A DNA stretch of 64,000 nucleotides from Glaciecola sp. HTCC2999 (GTDB lineage Bacteria > Pseudomonadota > Gammaproteobacteria > Enterobacterales > Alteromonadaceae). The position numbers were made by a program, and so were the translations under genes. Shown here piece after piece: positions 17,152 to 26,205 of this stretch (positions within the stretch are counted from its first letter, which is position 1; every line of letters starts with the position of its first letter). A model generated the notes under the pieces. It worked only from the letters and a program-made list of their open reading frames with translations, was not told the origin of the DNA and made no database searches. The stretch covers positions 193,640 to 257,639 of the forward strand of contig NZ_DS989812.1 of the NCBI RefSeq assembly GCF_000155775.1. The letters run 5' to 3'.

Positions 17152-20100
17152 AGCAAGATGCTGTTGTTTTTTCGCCATTAAACGTCATAACACTCACACT
17201 CGCACAACGGCATTTAATTGAAGCTAGTGCAGGAACCGGTAAGACATTTAATATTACTCGAATTGCCGTAAAAGTATTACTCGTCAAGCAAATATCGATT
17301 ACTCAATTACTCATTGTGACATTCACTAAAGCCGCGACACAAGAGCTCAAAGCAAGAATAGCAGCGACGTTACAAGAGTTTTTGACCATGCTAGACCAGC
17401 CGCAAGAGCAATGGGATCCCTTGCTTAGAGATCTGATTATCGACAATGCAGTGGTCACGCCCGACAAAGCGCGTTTGATTCTACGCCAAGCTATTTTAGA
17501 AATGGATGAAGCAGCAATATTCACTATTAATAGTTTTTGTGGACGAATGTTAACCCAATCGTCCTTTTTGACTCATCGCCCTTTTGAACAAACCATTATT
17601 GATGATAGCCAATCGATTTATATTACTGCGATACATGATCAATTTTTAGCACTCCAAAATAAGGTTGCATATCGCGAAGCGTTATCTGCATTCGGGGTCG
17701 AGACGCCAGAAGATTTCTTCGCCACCTATCACAATGTCTTACTAAATAATCTACCCGTTGAATATCCAAATGAAACGAACATCGATGAATTAATTCAGCA
17801 GTCTTTCCAACCGATTTTTTCGTCATTAAAGGTGTTGCGTAGTGAGTGCTGTTTGATCTTATCTCAGTATATTAATGAGATTAAGACACTGTATGAGACT
17901 AACTATGCCAAAGTATCAATGGATGTCGATATTGTCTTAAGATGGTTGGACGCCGATGTGTATTTTGATGACGAAGGTTTCGTTAAATCTTTTTTTCACG
18001 GCATTAGAATTAGAGGCTATGCCAAGCATTTTGACACGGCGAATAAAGCACACTATTTAACGGTATTACAAGCTTTTAATGAGAGTTGGAAACAAGCAGA
18101 AAAAATCAAAAAGAAGATCGCAGAGGTGCAACATAAACTACCTCACTATAGTCTTATTGCGACATTGCTCAATGATATTAAAACACAAGCCAGTAACGAT
18201 AAACAGCGCCAGGGTGTATTAGACCACTCCGATACCATCCATTTGTTATATCAAGAGATAATGTCAGGCAACGAGCAACTTATTGCGTATATTCGTCAGC
18301 AATATCCCATCGCGTTGATTGATGAATTCCAGGATACAGATGCTGAGCAATACTCGATTTTTCATCAGGTATATCCACCCAAAAATAAGGAACTGATGTT
18401 GCTAATGATTGGTGATCCTAAGCAAGCTATTTATGGATTTAGAGGTGGCGATGTATTTACTTATCTTAATGCCGTTAAAGATGCATGTTTTCATTGGAGT
18501 ATGGATACCAACTACCGTTCAACGCCGTCGGTGATTAATGGTTACAACACATTATTCTATGGGTTAGATATCACCCAATCTAAGTTATCAAGCATGACCT
18601 CATGGGCCACATCGCTGTCAGATGCCCCTAATACAGAGCCTCCAGTGCCAGAAAAAGAGTTATTTGATTATCATATTCAATATAACTGGATTTTAGCCAC
18701 ATCATTAGCCAAAGCGAATAATACGCCTTTAAAAGATGAATGCTCAGATGCAGGGACGCATTTCTTTCATTATCAAATGCAAGAAGGAAATGAGTTACAA
18801 CCCGCCATGTTAGATAAAATCTCGGCACAAATCTTAATGTCGAAATGGGTTGCCAATGAAATTCAACGTTTACTGACTAGCGTGACGCTAGGTGATCGCC
18901 TGGTTCAACCTGCTGATATTGCTATTTTAGTGAATAAACGTGCCCAAGGTGATTTGATTAAACGTGTATTTGCACAATGTGGTTTAAATAGTGTGATTTT
19001 AAGTAATCGCAATTCGATATTCACGTCTCAACAAGCGACTAATTTATATCGATTTTTACATGGGTTATTAAATTTCAACCAAGAGCGGCCTTTCAAAACC
19101 ATGCTCGCGACAGATTTAATGGGATGTCAGCCTGAGGATCTTTATGCACTAGATAGCCGACCTGACGACATTGAACAGTACAAGCTCGCTGCACATCAGT
19201 TACTCCATAAATGGCAGGATGAGGGTATTTTGGTGATGCTGACTCATGTATTGAAAACCCGATTTACGCTTTATGGTGATTGTTTAGACGCTGAACGGAT
19301 CATGACTAATTACATGCAGCTAGCTGATTTGTTAAATGAGTTTGAGAGAACTAATCCGTTACCGAGTATGACCGCATCTTTTTTGTATGAAAAATTAGCG
19401 GCAGGTAATGAGGCTGATGAATATTATCAACGATTAGAATCAGACAGTGAATTAATTAAAATTGTCACGATCCATGGCTCAAAAGGCTTAGAATATCCGA
19501 TTGTGTTTGTGCCATTTGATAGCTTTGGAAATCGAGATTTAATTAACTCAAAAGCTAAATTCACCACGTTTTATGATACAAATGCACAAGAAAAACGTCA
19601 TTTTCTTGCGCGTCTTCCCGTAAAAGATGCGATTCAGATCGAACAAGCGCAACGAGAGGCCTTACGTTTATTGTATGTGGCGATTACGCGGGCTGCACAT
19701 CGATGTTATTTAGGTTACCAATCGATTCACTATGCCGACAACACGGCCATACACCATATGTTGGCGAAAGTCGCAGATACCCATGATTACAGTGTCATTG
19801 AATACATGGAGGCACTTGCAGGGGCTGATAGTTCTCTATTTGCCAGTCATACAATACCAGATAATTTGCATCTATCGATGTACTCTAAGTTATCTAATCA
19901 ACCTGATCTCAAGGCGTTAACCTATACAGGGCCAACCCAATCTCAATGGCGTATATATTCATATTCCAGTATTGTCAATCGTACTAAAGAGATTGATTTG
20001 AACGCCAAAACACATAGTGATGATCACGCTAAATCTGATCGTTCTAGCGATAAACAGGACGATACTCTACCGCTACGTTTCACTCTGACTAAGGGGGCTA

Positions 20101-20816
20101 ATGCAGGTCAGTTATTGCATAATGTGTTAGAACATAGCGATTTTACAGAAGCTTTAGATAACACCCTTATTGAACAGGAGTGCCTAAAATTTTTACCTGA
20201 TCATCAAAATGACATTGACGCCATTGCCAGTTGGTTAGATGAAGTGCTAAGTACACCCATTTACCACGCTCACAGCGACAGTAATTTTATGTTGAAACAG
20301 CTACCTAAAGCTAACACGTTAAGAGAGCCACAATTCTATTTCCCTCTAGGAGACACATCGATAGCCTCATTAGGAAAATTGTTACAACATCATCGGGATG
20401 AGAATACGCTGCCGAACCTTGCCACAGATATGTTAGAAGGCATGATGCAAGGGTTTATTGATTTGATTTTCGAAGTCAATGGCCAATATTTTGTGTGTGA
20501 TTATAAATCAACGCATTTAGGAAACGGTTTTGAGGGCTATACCCCAGATGCATTATTGGCGGATATTCAATCAAAACAATATGATCTACAGTACTTGATT
20601 TATGTGTGGGTATTACATCTTCACCTTTCGTTAGTCTTACCTGATTATGAACCCAGTCGCCATTTAGGGGGTGTATATTACTTATATCTTCGAGGCATGA
20701 GTCCTCAAGCACCTGCTCATAGTGGTATTTACTTTAAGCCAATCAGCATGACCGATTTACAGTATTTAGCACAGACATTTCCATCGCTGATGACAGATGG
20801 GCAGGGGGAGTTATGA
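17148..20816 (+). CDS. recB: Exodeoxyribonuclease V subunit beta RecB
   Basis: A 1222-residue UvrD-like 3'-5' helicase with C-terminal nuclease. Motifs in order are Walker A EASAGTGKTFNI (about residues 23-34), LIDEFQDTDAEQ (motif II), GDPKQAIYGFRGGDVFTY (motif III), TIHGSKGLEYPIVFVPF (motif V), ALRLLYVAITRA (motif VI), and nuclease GFIDLIFEVNGQYFVCDYKS with its Asp/Asp/Lys. It forms the catalytic heart of RecBCD with the flanking genes. It overlaps recC and recD by four bases on each side, giving tight translational coupling of the three subunits. Confidence 0.96.
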   Translation: MKQDAVVFSPLNVITLTLAQRHLIEASAGTGKTFNITRIAVKVLLVKQISITQLLIVTFTKAATQELKARIAATLQEFLTMLDQPQEQWDPLLRDLIIDNAVVTPDKARLILRQAILEMDEAAIFTINSFCGRMLTQSSFLTHRPFEQTIIDDSQSIYITAIHDQFLALQNKVAYREALSAFGVETPEDFFATYHNVLLNNLPVEYPNETNIDELIQQSFQPIFSSLKVLRSECCLILSQYINEIKTLYETNYAKVSMDVDIVLRWLDADVYFDDEGFVKSFFHGIRIRGYAKHFDTANKAHYLTVLQAFNESWKQAEKIKKKIAEVQHKLPHYSLIATLLNDIKTQASNDKQRQGVLDHSDTIHLLYQEIMSGNEQLIAYIRQQYPIALIDEFQDTDAEQYSIFHQVYPPKNKELMLLMIGDPKQAIYGFRGGDVFTYLNAVKDACFHWSMDTNYRSTPSVINGYNTLFYGLDITQSKLSSMTSWATSLSDAPNTEPPVPEKELFDYHIQYNWILATSLAKANNTPLKDECSDAGTHFFHYQMQEGNELQPAMLDKISAQILMSKWVANEIQRLLTSVTLGDRLVQPADIAILVNKRAQGDLIKRVFAQCGLNSVILSNRNSIFTSQQATNLYRFLHGLLNFNQERPFKTMLATDLMGCQPEDLYALDSRPDDIEQYKLAAHQLLHKWQDEGILVMLTHVLKTRFTLYGDCLDAERIMTNYMQLADLLNEFERTNPLPSMTASFLYEKLAAGNEADEYYQRLESDSELIKIVTIHGSKGLEYPIVFVPFDSFGNRDLINSKAKFTTFYDTNAQEKRHFLARLPVKDAIQIEQAQREALRLLYVAITRAAHRCYLGYQSIHYADNTAIHHMLAKVADTHDYSVIEYMEALAGADSSLFASHTIPDNLHLSMYSKLSNQPDLKALTYTGPTQSQWRIYSYSSIVNRTKEIDLNAKTHSDDHAKSDRSSDKQDDTLPLRFTLTKGANAGQLLHNVLEHSDFTEALDNTLIEQECLKFLPDHQNDIDAIASWLDEVLSTPIYHAHSDSNFMLKQLPKANTLREPQFYFPLGDTSIASLGKLLQHHRDENTLPNLATDMLEGMMQGFIDLIFEVNGQYFVCDYKSTHLGNGFEGYTPDALLADIQSKQYDLQYLIYVWVLHLHLSLVLPDYEPSRHLGGVYYLYLRGMSPQAPAHSGIYFKPISMTDLQYLAQTFPSLMTDGQGEL

Positions 20817-22837
20817 GTTCATTTACCCAATTAATCCAACGTTGTCATGCTGAACCTCATGATAAATTATTAGTGGCGACACAATTATCCGCTTACTATA
20901 AACCTAATGTGGCTAATGAAGCCTATGAAGATATTGAAGCGTTTTATCGGGTTAATCCGCACATCATTACACATCAATTTGTGGCGATGTTGTTGCTTCA
21001 GCAAGCGCAATGTGCAGGGAACAGTTATATTGATTTAACTAGTCTCGTCAATAATCAGTTTTTTGAAAAGATGGATAGTGATAATCCAACTCAGTATGCA
21101 ACTGAAAATGGGCAATCATTGACGGGGGCTCAATGCACCTCATATGAAGAAATTGAGATGAGTATCCAAGCGTTAATTGCTCATCCCATACATGGTCAGC
21201 TTCTCGTCATCGATAAGCAACGTTTATTTTCTAGAAAGGTTTACGAATATGAGCAGTTTATTTCTCAACAGATATCACAGAAAATTACGACCTCAAATGA
21301 GCGACTCAACCCCAATGTTAAGACTGTGTTTGAACAGCTCTACCCCAGTCCAATTAAGAACATTTGGCAAGCGATAGCGAGCGTCACGGCATTAAATCAA
21401 TCGTTTTTTATTATTAACGGGGGACCTGGTACAGGTAAAACGTATACGGTGATCCGAACCTTATTATTGCACTTGGCGCAAGCGGATAAACGACTGAATT
21501 TTGCACTGTGTGCTCCTACAGGTAAAGCTGCCCAAAGAATGAGTGAATCAATCGTCAATGAAGTTCAACATCTAAGTCGTCAAGGTATTGCACCTGAACT
21601 GTTGGCTAATATACCCACTACCGCTTCCACTGTGCATCGATTACTTGGGTTAGGATATCATCGCAATTATGCTAAATATCATCAGGGTAATCCATTGCCT
21701 CATGACGTGTTAGTCATTGATGAAGCTTCCATGTTAGATACTCGCCTGATGTTTCGAATACTCAGTGCGGTAAAGCCTTCCACTCGGATATTATTGATTG
21801 GTGATACGGCACAGTTACCTTCTGTTGAGTCAGGTAATATTTTAAAAGATGTCATGCCCGTACACGTGAATCAATTTTCCTCCACTATGATGCAATGGGT
21901 AGAGTCAGTAAGTTCTGAATTAAGCTCACAATACCTGACATCATGCGCCGAGATCCCCGGTGAGAATAGTCAATGGAATGATTATGCGGCCACTTTACTC
22001 ACTAATATGCGCTCGACTCATCATGTCAATGAGCTTGCGAATGCGATTTATCAAAATAACGTCAACGGAGCAATTACTGCGCTAGATAACGTAATCACAC
22101 GCTGGTCGACTTCATCACCAAAATTATCTAACCTCGCGTCTTCAACATTATTATATCGCCCTGATGAAGTTGATGAACAGCAAGTGAAACAAAACTTTAA
22201 TGCATTAATCAAAACTATGAGCGATGCCTATTTTAAGCCTTTGTTAAGTATGTTGGAACCAACTGACGCTTTAGCATTACTGCGACAATTTCGGATCCTG
22301 TCACCCATTCGACACTCGGCTATGGGGATTGAAGGGATTAATAAAGCTATAGATCAGTTGTTGGATCCATCCACTAATAAAAGTGCAGATTCAGATCGTC
22401 ATCTATATCACGGTAAGGCGATACTGATCACTCAAAATGATATGCAATTAGGGATTTATAACGGCGACTCTGGTGTGATCCTACGTAACGAAGCACAACA
22501 GTTGACTGCGTATATCGATAGAGGTGACCAAGCCCCTCTGGCGATTTCACCTTACCGGATCGCAAAGTTTCAATCTGCTTATGCCATGACTATTCATAAA
22601 ACTCAAGGCAGTGAATTTGACCAAGTGCTAATTGTCTTACCTTCAGGACTAATACATCCTATGAGTAAAGAATTGTTGTATACCGGTATTACTCGCGCTA
22701 AACAATATGTGGCAGTCACAGGGGCTGCTCCCGATTTTGTCAAAGCGATTTATACTACTCATGCACGCCATACGAATATAGTGATTGAACCCAATAAACC
22801 TTGTCTAACTCAAATAACAGATGAAAAGCGGGTTTGA
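20813..22837 (+). CDS. recD: Exodeoxyribonuclease V subunit alpha RecD
   Basis: A 674-residue 5'-3' helicase, the fast motor of RecBCD. Motifs are Walker A INGGPGTGKTYTV, LVIDEASMLD (Walker B), GDTAQLPSVESG, and the C-terminal YAMTIHKTQGSEFDQVLIVLP with LLYTGITRAK. The length is a little over the usual 600-650, with extra sequence around residues 360-410 between the helicase motifs. Its last 28 bases overlap the 3' end of the convergent hemN, with no terminator between them. Confidence 0.95.
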   Translation: MSSFTQLIQRCHAEPHDKLLVATQLSAYYKPNVANEAYEDIEAFYRVNPHIITHQFVAMLLLQQAQCAGNSYIDLTSLVNNQFFEKMDSDNPTQYATENGQSLTGAQCTSYEEIEMSIQALIAHPIHGQLLVIDKQRLFSRKVYEYEQFISQQISQKITTSNERLNPNVKTVFEQLYPSPIKNIWQAIASVTALNQSFFIINGGPGTGKTYTVIRTLLLHLAQADKRLNFALCAPTGKAAQRMSESIVNEVQHLSRQGIAPELLANIPTTASTVHRLLGLGYHRNYAKYHQGNPLPHDVLVIDEASMLDTRLMFRILSAVKPSTRILLIGDTAQLPSVESGNILKDVMPVHVNQFSSTMMQWVESVSSELSSQYLTSCAEIPGENSQWNDYAATLLTNMRSTHHVNELANAIYQNNVNGAITALDNVITRWSTSSPKLSNLASSTLLYRPDEVDEQQVKQNFNALIKTMSDAYFKPLLSMLEPTDALALLRQFRILSPIRHSAMGIEGINKAIDQLLDPSTNKSADSDRHLYHGKAILITQNDMQLGIYNGDSGVILRNEAQQLTAYIDRGDQAPLAISPYRIAKFQSAYAMTIHKTQGSEFDQVLIVLPSGLIHPMSKELLYTGITRAKQYVAVTGAAPDFVKAIYTTHARHTNIVIEPNKPCLTQITDEKRV

Positions 22838-24198
22838 TCTTTTTTATATTGATCAAATAATTGTGCGATAACTCTGACCAAAGGTTTGTGTTGGGTTGAA
22901 ATTGAATATTGCTGCTGGTGCTTTGTGACGATACCTAAGCTGCTATAAAATGCCAGTGAGTCAATTTCATGAGCAAAATATTTATCAGCATCAATACTCC
23001 AACGCTGGCTGATGGCGGCTAAATTAATCGTGTAGTTACACATCAATTGATTGATGAGATCCCCTCGAATAAGATCGTCTTGAGTCAGTTGACGTCCTTT
23101 ATGTCGTAAACTTTCGGTGGTCACTTGTTGGTAATATCGTTTCAAATCTACTGCATTTTGTGCACGTATGTGACTGATATTGGAGATTGCACTCACCCCA
23201 AGTCCGAGTATCTGATCGTTTTGATCACAGGTGTAGCCTTGAAAATTTCTCGACAAAACACCTTTATTTGCTGCAACAGCAAGCGAATCATTAGGCTTAG
23301 CAAAATGATCCATCCCTATAGCTTGATAGCCCATAGACTGTAGTGTTTGAGCAATATGAGATGTCATTTGCTGTTTTAATTCTGGCGCAGGCATATTATG
23401 TTTCGAAAACTTTCTCTGGGCAGCGAATCGTTCTGGCAAGTGTGCATAGTTAAATACGGATATACGGTCTACATTAAATTGCGCTAAGGCACTTAATGTG
23501 TGTTGAATAGTCGTTAAGTTTTGTTCAGGTAAACCGACGATAATATCTAAATTAATAGACGAAAAACCAGCGTGATAGGCATCGGCTATACATGCTTGAA
23601 TATGGGATGATGATTGCACTCTATTAATGGTCGTTTGTACGATAGGATCAACATCCTGTACCCCTAAGCTCATACGTGTGAATCCCAGCTTAGCTAAATG
23701 CTGAATGTAAGGGGGGGTTAAATTTCGAGGATCACACTCGATACTCATTTGACATTCACTTGCCAAGTTAAAATGTGAAGTCAGTAAGTGCATCAGTTTA
23801 GTATGCTGCTCAATCGATAAAAAACTAGGACTGCCGCCACCATAATGAATATGACTGATAGTAATTTCAGGATTATGCTGTGCTATTTGCGCGATTTCTA
23901 ACCCTAAATAATGCAAGTACTCATCTGCTTTACTATTGTCACGAGTCACTCGTTTATTACAGCCACAGTAATAACAAAGCGAATGGCAAAATGGTATGTG
24001 TATATACAATGAGATAGGCGTCGAAAGGTTCGCTATATTCGCTAATAGAGGCGTATTATAGTCATCAACTGAAAATTCCAAAGCAGTCGGGTAAGATGTA
24101 TATCTAGGGACATTGCGTTGGTATAAATACGCAATATGTTCCGCTGGTGTTAATTCATAGGTCTGTTTCAGTAGATTCATAACGTGACATTCACTCAT
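22810..24198 (-). CDS. hemN: Oxygen-independent coproporphyrinogen III dehydrogenase HemN
   Basis: A 462-residue radical SAM enzyme that decarboxylates coproporphyrinogen III to protoporphyrinogen IX in anaerobic haem synthesis. The N-terminus has the diagnostic NVPRYTSYPTALEFS and HIPFCHSLCYYCGCNK, where the CX3CX2C cysteines hold the 4Fe-4S cluster (followed by a fourth conserved Cys). GGGSPSFLS is the SAM-binding GGTP-like motif. An in-frame ATG 18 bases downstream is an alternative start. A possible FNR site lies about 75 bases upstream, which would agree with anaerobic control known for hemN in E. coli relatives. Confidence 0.94.
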   Translation of the reverse strand: MSECHVMNLLKQTYELTPAEHIAYLYQRNVPRYTSYPTALEFSVDDYNTPLLANIANLSTPISLYIHIPFCHSLCYYCGCNKRVTRDNSKADEYLHYLGLEIAQIAQHNPEITISHIHYGGGSPSFLSIEQHTKLMHLLTSHFNLASECQMSIECDPRNLTPPYIQHLAKLGFTRMSLGVQDVDPIVQTTINRVQSSSHIQACIADAYHAGFSSINLDIIVGLPEQNLTTIQHTLSALAQFNVDRISVFNYAHLPERFAAQRKFSKHNMPAPELKQQMTSHIAQTLQSMGYQAIGMDHFAKPNDSLAVAANKGVLSRNFQGYTCDQNDQILGLGVSAISNISHIRAQNAVDLKRYYQQVTTESLRHKGRQLTQDDLIRGDLINQLMCNYTINLAAISQRWSIDADKYFAHEIDSLAFYSSLGIVTKHQQQYSISTQHKPLVRVIAQLFDQYKKDQTRFSSVI

Positions 24199-24266
24199 TG
24201 TCCATGCTGACTGAGTAACATGGGTGCGATAAAAACACTATAATAATCAAAACAATAGTTTGGATA

Positions 24267-24280
24267 TTGATGTAGAACAA
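24267..24280. promoter_or_regulatory. Possible FNR-type site upstream of hemN
   Basis: TTGATGTAGAACAA matches the FNR consensus TTGAT-N4-ATCAA except for one base in the right arm. It is centred about 75 bases before the hemN start and about 100 bases before the divergent phosphatase gene. One-mismatch sites occur by chance in AT-rich DNA. Confidence 0.3.
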
Positions 24281-24374
24281 ATAATCTCTTAGTGATGATC
24301 AAGTATTCAGCAACAAAAGTTAGTTTTTACGCCAATTATCCATACACTAGTTAATCACTATCATGGAGACAACA

Positions 24375-25052
24375 ATGCAAAAAATCACCTTAGTCAGACA
24401 TGGACAGGCTTCATATGGCACAGATAATTATGATCAGCTGAGTCCGTTAGGTCATGAACAAGCACAGATACTGGGTCGTTATTTTCACCAAATAGGCACT
24501 CAATTTGATGCCGTCTACACAGGGAACATGGTGCGTCATCATGAAACGGCACAGCAAATACTGGCTAATATGCCGAATCAGACTAAAGCATTCACACAAT
24601 TAGCGCATTTTAATGAGTTTGATTTCGAAGCGGTGATCACATCATATTTATCCTATGCTAATACAAGTATGCCGAGTAGCAGTGCGCCGCGAGCAGAGTT
24701 CTATCGGTTATTAAAAAATGCGATGATAGCTTGGTCACGTGAGCAGCTTTTAGGGTTGCCAGAGACTTGGCAAGAATTTCAACAACGTGTTGTCGATGGT
24801 ATGACTCACATTACTCAACAATCTTCAGATGCAAAGCATATTTTAATCGCCACTTCCGGTGGTGCGATAGCGATGCTTAAAGGATATACGCTGGAGTTGA
24901 GTGTCGATAAATTAATCGACACTAACTTACAAATCAGAAATGCGAGTTATCATCAATACTTAGTGTCATCTTCACAAATATTTGAAACGAGTTTTAATCA
25001 AATTCCCCATCTGGAGCTTGAAGGTAACACAACCCTTTTTACTTACTCATAA
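24375..25052 (+). CDS. Histidine phosphatase family protein (phosphoglycerate-mutase-like)
   Basis: A 225-residue protein starting MQKITLVRHGQASYG. The RHG motif carries the catalytic histidine near residue 9, and ATSGGAIAML near residue 160 supplies a position where a second His is typical; here it is Ser-Gly-Gly, as in some SixA/CobC relatives. GGAG six bases upstream fixes the start at 24375. The next gene follows after 24 bases. The substrate is unknown. Similar genes travel with acyl-CoA dehydrogenase clusters in marine gammaproteobacteria, a role there being unproven. Confidence 0.82.
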   Translation: MQKITLVRHGQASYGTDNYDQLSPLGHEQAQILGRYFHQIGTQFDAVYTGNMVRHHETAQQILANMPNQTKAFTQLAHFNEFDFEAVITSYLSYANTSMPSSSAPRAEFYRLLKNAMIAWSREQLLGLPETWQEFQQRVVDGMTHITQQSSDAKHILIATSGGAIAMLKGYTLELSVDKLIDTNLQIRNASYHQYLVSSSQIFETSFNQIPHLELEGNTTLFTYS

Positions 25053-25076
25053 ATACAAAAAGAACGAGGTAAAATC

Positions 25077-26090
25077 ATGAACACAACTAATAACAGTGTA
25101 TCGCTTCCAACTATGATGAATGCAGTGGTGTGTGATGAATTTGGGCCGGTGGAAAATCTGCTGGTCAAATCGTTAGCGGTACCGACGCCTAATGCTGATG
25201 AAGTACTGATTCAAGTCCATGCCGCAGGTGTGAATTTTCCGGATAGTTTGTTGGTGCAGGGCTTATATCAAATGAAACCTGAAAGGCCTTTTATCCCTGG
25301 CAATGAAGTGGCAGGGATCATTGTTGCAGTGGGAAAAAATGTTAATCACTTAAGTGTGGGCATGCGTGTGATTGGTTTAAGTATGTTAGGAGGGTTTGCA
25401 CAATATGTTACGTGTAAAATGACGCATGTCATGCCATTACCTGAGGCGATTGAGTTTGATCAAGCGGCAGGTCTGATAACGGCTCATGCAACGGCTCATC
25501 ATGCATTAGTGCAACGTGCACAAATCCAACCCGGTGAAACAATCCTGGTCACAGGCGCTGCAGGTGGAACGGGGATTGCTGCAGTACAGATAGCTAAGAA
25601 ATTAGGCGCTACCGTCATCGCAGCATGTTCGACACCCGAAAAATTAGATTTTGCGGTAAATCAAGGTGCTGATTATACGATTAATTACACTGAACAAAAC
25701 ATCAAAGAAGAAGTCAATCGAATCACGCATAAGCGAGGTGTGGATGTGGTGTACGAATGTGTTGGTGGAGATATTTTTAATCAATGCAGTAAATCTATGG
25801 CCTGGAATGGACGACTATTAGTCGTGGGTTTTGCCGGTGGTGTAATCCCACAATTTCCTGTGAATTTAGCCCTGGTGAAAGGGTATTCAGTTGTGGGCGT
25901 ATTCTGGGGTTCTTTTACTATGCATGAGCCTAAGGTGTTTCAACAAAACATGAAAGAGTTGTTTGGTTGGTTAATCAATGGCAATGTGACGGTGCATGTC
26001 GATAAACATTATGCACTAGCAGATACCAGCGCAGCGTTGAATGATTTGAACCATAGAAAAGCAAAAGGGAAACTCATCGTCATCCCGTAA
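25077..26090 (+). CDS. NADPH:quinone oxidoreductase family protein (MDR)
   Basis: A 337-residue zinc-less medium-chain reductase. The N-terminal GroES-like domain has AGVNFPDSLLVQGLYQ and PGNEVAGIIVAVG; the Rossmann domain has VTGAAGGTGIAAVQIAKKLGA (NADPH-binding). No structural or catalytic zinc cysteines are seen, as expected for this branch, which reduces quinones or enoyl thioesters. It is 24 bases behind the histidine phosphatase and 115 bases before the acyl-CoA dehydrogenase, suggesting a small lipid-catabolism cluster. Confidence 0.85.
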   Translation: MNTTNNSVSLPTMMNAVVCDEFGPVENLLVKSLAVPTPNADEVLIQVHAAGVNFPDSLLVQGLYQMKPERPFIPGNEVAGIIVAVGKNVNHLSVGMRVIGLSMLGGFAQYVTCKMTHVMPLPEAIEFDQAAGLITAHATAHHALVQRAQIQPGETILVTGAAGGTGIAAVQIAKKLGATVIAACSTPEKLDFAVNQGADYTINYTEQNIKEEVNRITHKRGVDVVYECVGGDIFNQCSKSMAWNGRLLVVGFAGGVIPQFPVNLALVKGYSVVGVFWGSFTMHEPKVFQQNMKELFGWLINGNVTVHVDKHYALADTSAALNDLNHRKAKGKLIVIP

Positions 26091-26205
26091 TTATCAAAAC
26101 TAATAGGCAATCATAAAACCAATAAAGTGTTAAAAACTGCATCTCTCACCTAATATCCATTAACTAAATTATAACAATACTATCTACCAAAAGAGAGTAG
26201 TCCAG

